Positions 14,266 to 16,079 of a stretch of 16,079 nucleotides of DNA are shown one piece after another (within the stretch, counting starts at the first letter, position 1; each line of letters begins with the position of its first letter). The DNA is taken from positions 1-16,079 of the forward strand of contig DACE01000021.1 of the NCBI GenBank assembly GCA_002494645.1, in the 5' to 3' direction. Position numbers and translations under genes: made by a program. Under the pieces are notes generated by a model. That model searched no databases. It was not told where the DNA came from and worked only from the letters and a program-made list of their open reading frames with translations. The DNA comes from Euryarchaeota archaeon UBA256. Lineage in GTDB: Archaea; Thermoplasmatota; Poseidoniia; Poseidoniales; Poseidoniaceae.

Positions 14266-15276
14266 ATGGAAGACAAAACAAAGTTGGAGTACATTTGGCT
14301 GGACGGATATGAACCGACCCAAAACATGCGAAGCAAGACAATGGTAAGGACTGATTTTGGCGGTAGCCTTGAGGAATGTCCGATTTGGATGTTTGACGGG
14401 TCATCGACCCGCCAAGCAGACGGTAGCGATTCCGACTGCCTCCTCAAGCCCGTGAATATTTTCCCCGACCCTCAGCGCGTTAACGGTTACTTGGTTATGT
14501 GCGAAGTGATGAATCCCGATGGGACTCCTCACCCGAGCAACGGCCGAGCTACCATCGACGATGACGACGATGATTTCTGGTTCGGTTACGAGCAAGAATA
14601 CTTCATCATGGACGTTGAAACACAACTCCCTCTCGGCTTCCCAGTTGGCGGCTACCCAGGGCCCCAAGGCCTCTACTATTGCTCAGTCGGCGGCAAAAAT
14701 ACGCACGGCCGTGCGCTTGTTGAAGAGCATGCAGATTTGTGCCTTGAAGCAGGCATCAATTTCGAGGGCATCAACCAAGAAGTTGCCTGCGGGCAATGGG
14801 AGTTCCAAGTCTTCGCTAAGGGTGCCAAGCAAGCCGGAGACGAATTGTGGGTTGCTCGTTATCTTCTTGACCGCCTTACCGAAAATTATGGCTTTTACAT
14901 CGAATATCATCCAAAACCGATCAAGGGCGACTGGAATGGTTCAGGCATGCACGCTAATTTCTCCAACGGAGCCATGCGCGATGTTGGGGGTAAGGAATTG
15001 TTTGACAATATTTGTGAAGCATTCGGTAAGAACATTCAGAAGCACATGGCCGTGTACGGTGCCCACAACGAAGAGCGTTTGACAGGACTCCATGAAACCC
15101 AATCCATCGACCAATTTTCATACGGTGTTTCAGACCGTGGAGCATCGATCAGGGTTCCCGCAACCGTGCCAACCGATGGTTGGGTAGGCCGCCTTGAAGA
15201 CCGCCGACCCGCATCAAACGGTGACCCGTACAAGATTGGGGCCGTCATTATCTCAACCACCAAGTCGGCCTGTTGA
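14266..15276 (+). CDS. glnA: Glutamine synthetase type II (eukaryotic-like)
   Basis: The enzyme joins ammonia to glutamate using ATP. At 336 residues it has the short type II layout, not the roughly 450-residue type I form usual in archaea. It opens with LEYIWLDGYEPTQNMRSKT and FDGSSTRQADGSDSD. Metal and substrate residues are visible: Glu109 and Glu111 in FGYEQEY, Glu172 in INQEV, Glu179 in GQWEFQ, His229 in GSGMHANFS. The ATP-side arginine region follows in DRGASIRVP, with EDRRPASNGDPYK near the end. The start is the ATG at 14266; the TTG at 14257 is a less likely alternative. An acidic run of six Asp (98-103) sits just before the first metal-binding motif. Type II enzymes occur in eukaryotes and some bacteria, so transfer is likely. 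It ends 1 bp from the convergent SemiSWEET gene. Confidence 0.96.
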   Translation: MEDKTKLEYIWLDGYEPTQNMRSKTMVRTDFGGSLEECPIWMFDGSSTRQADGSDSDCLLKPVNIFPDPQRVNGYLVMCEVMNPDGTPHPSNGRATIDDDDDDFWFGYEQEYFIMDVETQLPLGFPVGGYPGPQGLYYCSVGGKNTHGRALVEEHADLCLEAGINFEGINQEVACGQWEFQVFAKGAKQAGDELWVARYLLDRLTENYGFYIEYHPKPIKGDWNGSGMHANFSNGAMRDVGGKELFDNICEAFGKNIQKHMAVYGAHNEERLTGLHETQSIDQFSYGVSDRGASIRVPATVPTDGWVGRLEDRRPASNGDPYKIGAVIISTTKSAC

Positions 15277-15277
15277 A

Positions 15278-15553
15278 TCAAACCGATTCATCTCGGCGAA
15301 GGCGAACAACGCCTGCAATGACGGTGAAGATGACGATCAAGGTCAAAACGTTGGCAACGATCATGGCAATTGACTTTACAAGTATGCCATAAACGAGCCA
15401 GAGGGCCAGCGCAACCATGACGATTGAGAAGGTTGGAAGTGAGATGCCATCGTGTCGTTTGCTCACCCACACTTCATGGATTTGAGGAACCCACGCGATG
15501 ATGCCAAGAAGCCCAGCGAAGAGACCGATTGCTTCAATCCACATCTCCGCCAT
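15278..15553 (-). CDS. SemiSWEET (PQ-loop/MtN3) sugar transporter
   Basis: The 91-residue protein has three transmembrane helices (about 6-24, 40-58, 62-83), the length of a SemiSWEET half-transporter that works as a dimer. The PQ motif is at Pro23-Gln24 (IAWVPQIHEVW), a loop with SKRHDGISL follows, then LWLVYGIL with Trp52 and the conserved Asn68 in IVANVL, a residue that faces the substrate in this family. It would move small sugars down their gradient across the cytoplasmic membrane. The first ATG (15553) is used; ATG at codon 4 is an alternative. It diverges from the beta-propeller lipoprotein gene (89-bp gap). Confidence 0.92.
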   Translation of the reverse strand: MAEMWIEAIGLFAGLLGIIAWVPQIHEVWVSKRHDGISLPTFSIVMVALALWLVYGILVKSIAMIVANVLTLIVIFTVIAGVVRLRRDESV

Positions 15554-15642
15554 GGCCTTCCCCCGTGACCGTGCTTTGAATAGTTACTTCTGAAAATCAA
15601 TTTACCAAGTGTTTCATAAGTCACGACACACCAGTTCTAACC

Positions 15643-16079
15643 ATGCAGCGAACTCAACTTCTCGCATTATTGATGGTCAGCCTCTTCTTTGGTGCCGGAT
15701 GCTTGAGTGCCATCGACGGCGAAGTAGAGGTGCCCGATGTTGTACTTCCTGAAGACTGGTCAACAATTACAGCACGCAGTGTTGCAAGCCCACACCTTCT
15801 TGGCTTCGAAGATTGCGAAGACCTTGAACAAAATCTAAAGCAGTCCATCGAGGAAGAGTTTCGCACCCAACTCCTCCAAGCGGTTGCCGAAGAATACTAC
15901 TACGGCGGTGGTGGCATTTGGATGGATGATGCCGAGATGGCGATGGACTCATCCAGTTCAGATGGAGGGGGTTCAGCAACTCCCCGAACCACCAACACCC
16001 GAGTTGAAGGAGAGGATTATTCCGGTACCAATAATCAAGAAGCAGGCGTTGATGAAGCAGATTTTGTGAAGACCGACGG
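15643..16079 (+). CDS. Secreted lipoprotein with beta-propeller domain (Beta_propel-like), 3' end cut by window
   Basis: The open frame runs off the right edge. The ATG at 15643 starts a lipoprotein signal peptide: Arg3, a hydrophobic core and lipobox GAGC with Cys20. About 100 residues of acidic, low-complexity sequence follow, with YYYGGGG and SSSSDGGGS segments. The last visible residues, NNQEAGVDEADFVKTDG, are the hallmark opening of the secreted beta-propeller family (PF09826-like, distantly WD40-like), which is common in archaea. The full protein would normally be around 600-700 residues. Its role is unknown; surface exposure is clear from the signal peptide. A possible TATA element, TTTCATAAG, lies 24-31 nt before the ATG. 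Confidence 0.9.
   Translation, partial: MQRTQLLALLMVSLFFGAGCLSAIDGEVEVPDVVLPEDWSTITARSVASPHLLGFEDCEDLEQNLKQSIEEEFRTQLLQAVAEEYYYGGGGIWMDDAEMAMDSSSSDGGGSATPRTTNTRVEGEDYSGTNNQEAGVDEADFVKTD

Noticed and set aside
1..16079. CRISPR array, insertion sequence, integrase or defence island
   Set aside because: No spaced repeat array, transposase, terminal inverted repeats or integrase motifs were seen; gene content is metabolic.

Overview
The window reads as chromosomal DNA of a planktonic euryarchaeon, most likely Marine Group II (Ca. Poseidoniales) or a close relative. This is inference, because no rRNA or marker set is present. The evidence is: a phosphate regulator that joins an AbrB-type DNA-binding domain to PhoU (an archaeal architecture); promoters with TATA-like boxes about 25-33 bp before start codons and few Shine-Dalgarno sites (leaderless style); very short intergenic gaps; two secreted lipoproteins with closely similar lipoboxes; and eukaryote-like versions of glutamine synthetase and orotidine-5'-phosphate decarboxylase. 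I see no insertion sequence, integrase, CRISPR array or rRNA.

Layout, left to right. The 3' part of a membrane GIDE-domain protein (+) converges on a PiT phosphate transporter fused to a PhoU-like DUF47 domain (-). That gene diverges from an AbrB-PhoU phosphate regulator (+), with back-to-back TATA boxes in an 80-bp gap. A solitary class I glutamine amidotransferase, a tRNA-Leu(GAG) and an iodotyrosine-deiodinase-like flavoprotein follow, all on the minus strand. Next come a small DUF457-type membrane protein (+) and a minus-strand pair made of a HerA-like ATPase with a membrane C-terminus and a SOUL-domain protein, joined by a TGATG overlap. A DegT/DnrJ-type aminotransferase (+) then converges, with overlap, on a minus-strand operon reading pyrF, small membrane protein, CYTH protein. 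The right end holds a secreted CocE/S15-type lipoprotein hydrolase (+), type II glutamine synthetase (+), a SemiSWEET sugar transporter (-) and the 5' end of a secreted beta-propeller lipoprotein (+).

How the genes fit together: the clearest module is phosphate uptake and its regulation (transporter plus regulator). The rest looks like a core-metabolism and nutrient-scavenging region: ammonia assimilation, pyrimidine synthesis, extracellular ester or peptide hydrolysis and sugar uptake. No obvious new defence or mobile system is visible. The points most worth checking are the decarboxylase that lacks its usual phosphate-gripping arginine, the CYTH gene that has no credible start and abuts a membrane-protein gene in another frame, the membrane-fused HerA ATPase paired with SOUL, the PiT-DUF47 fusion with its regulator, and the archaeal deiodinase-like enzyme.
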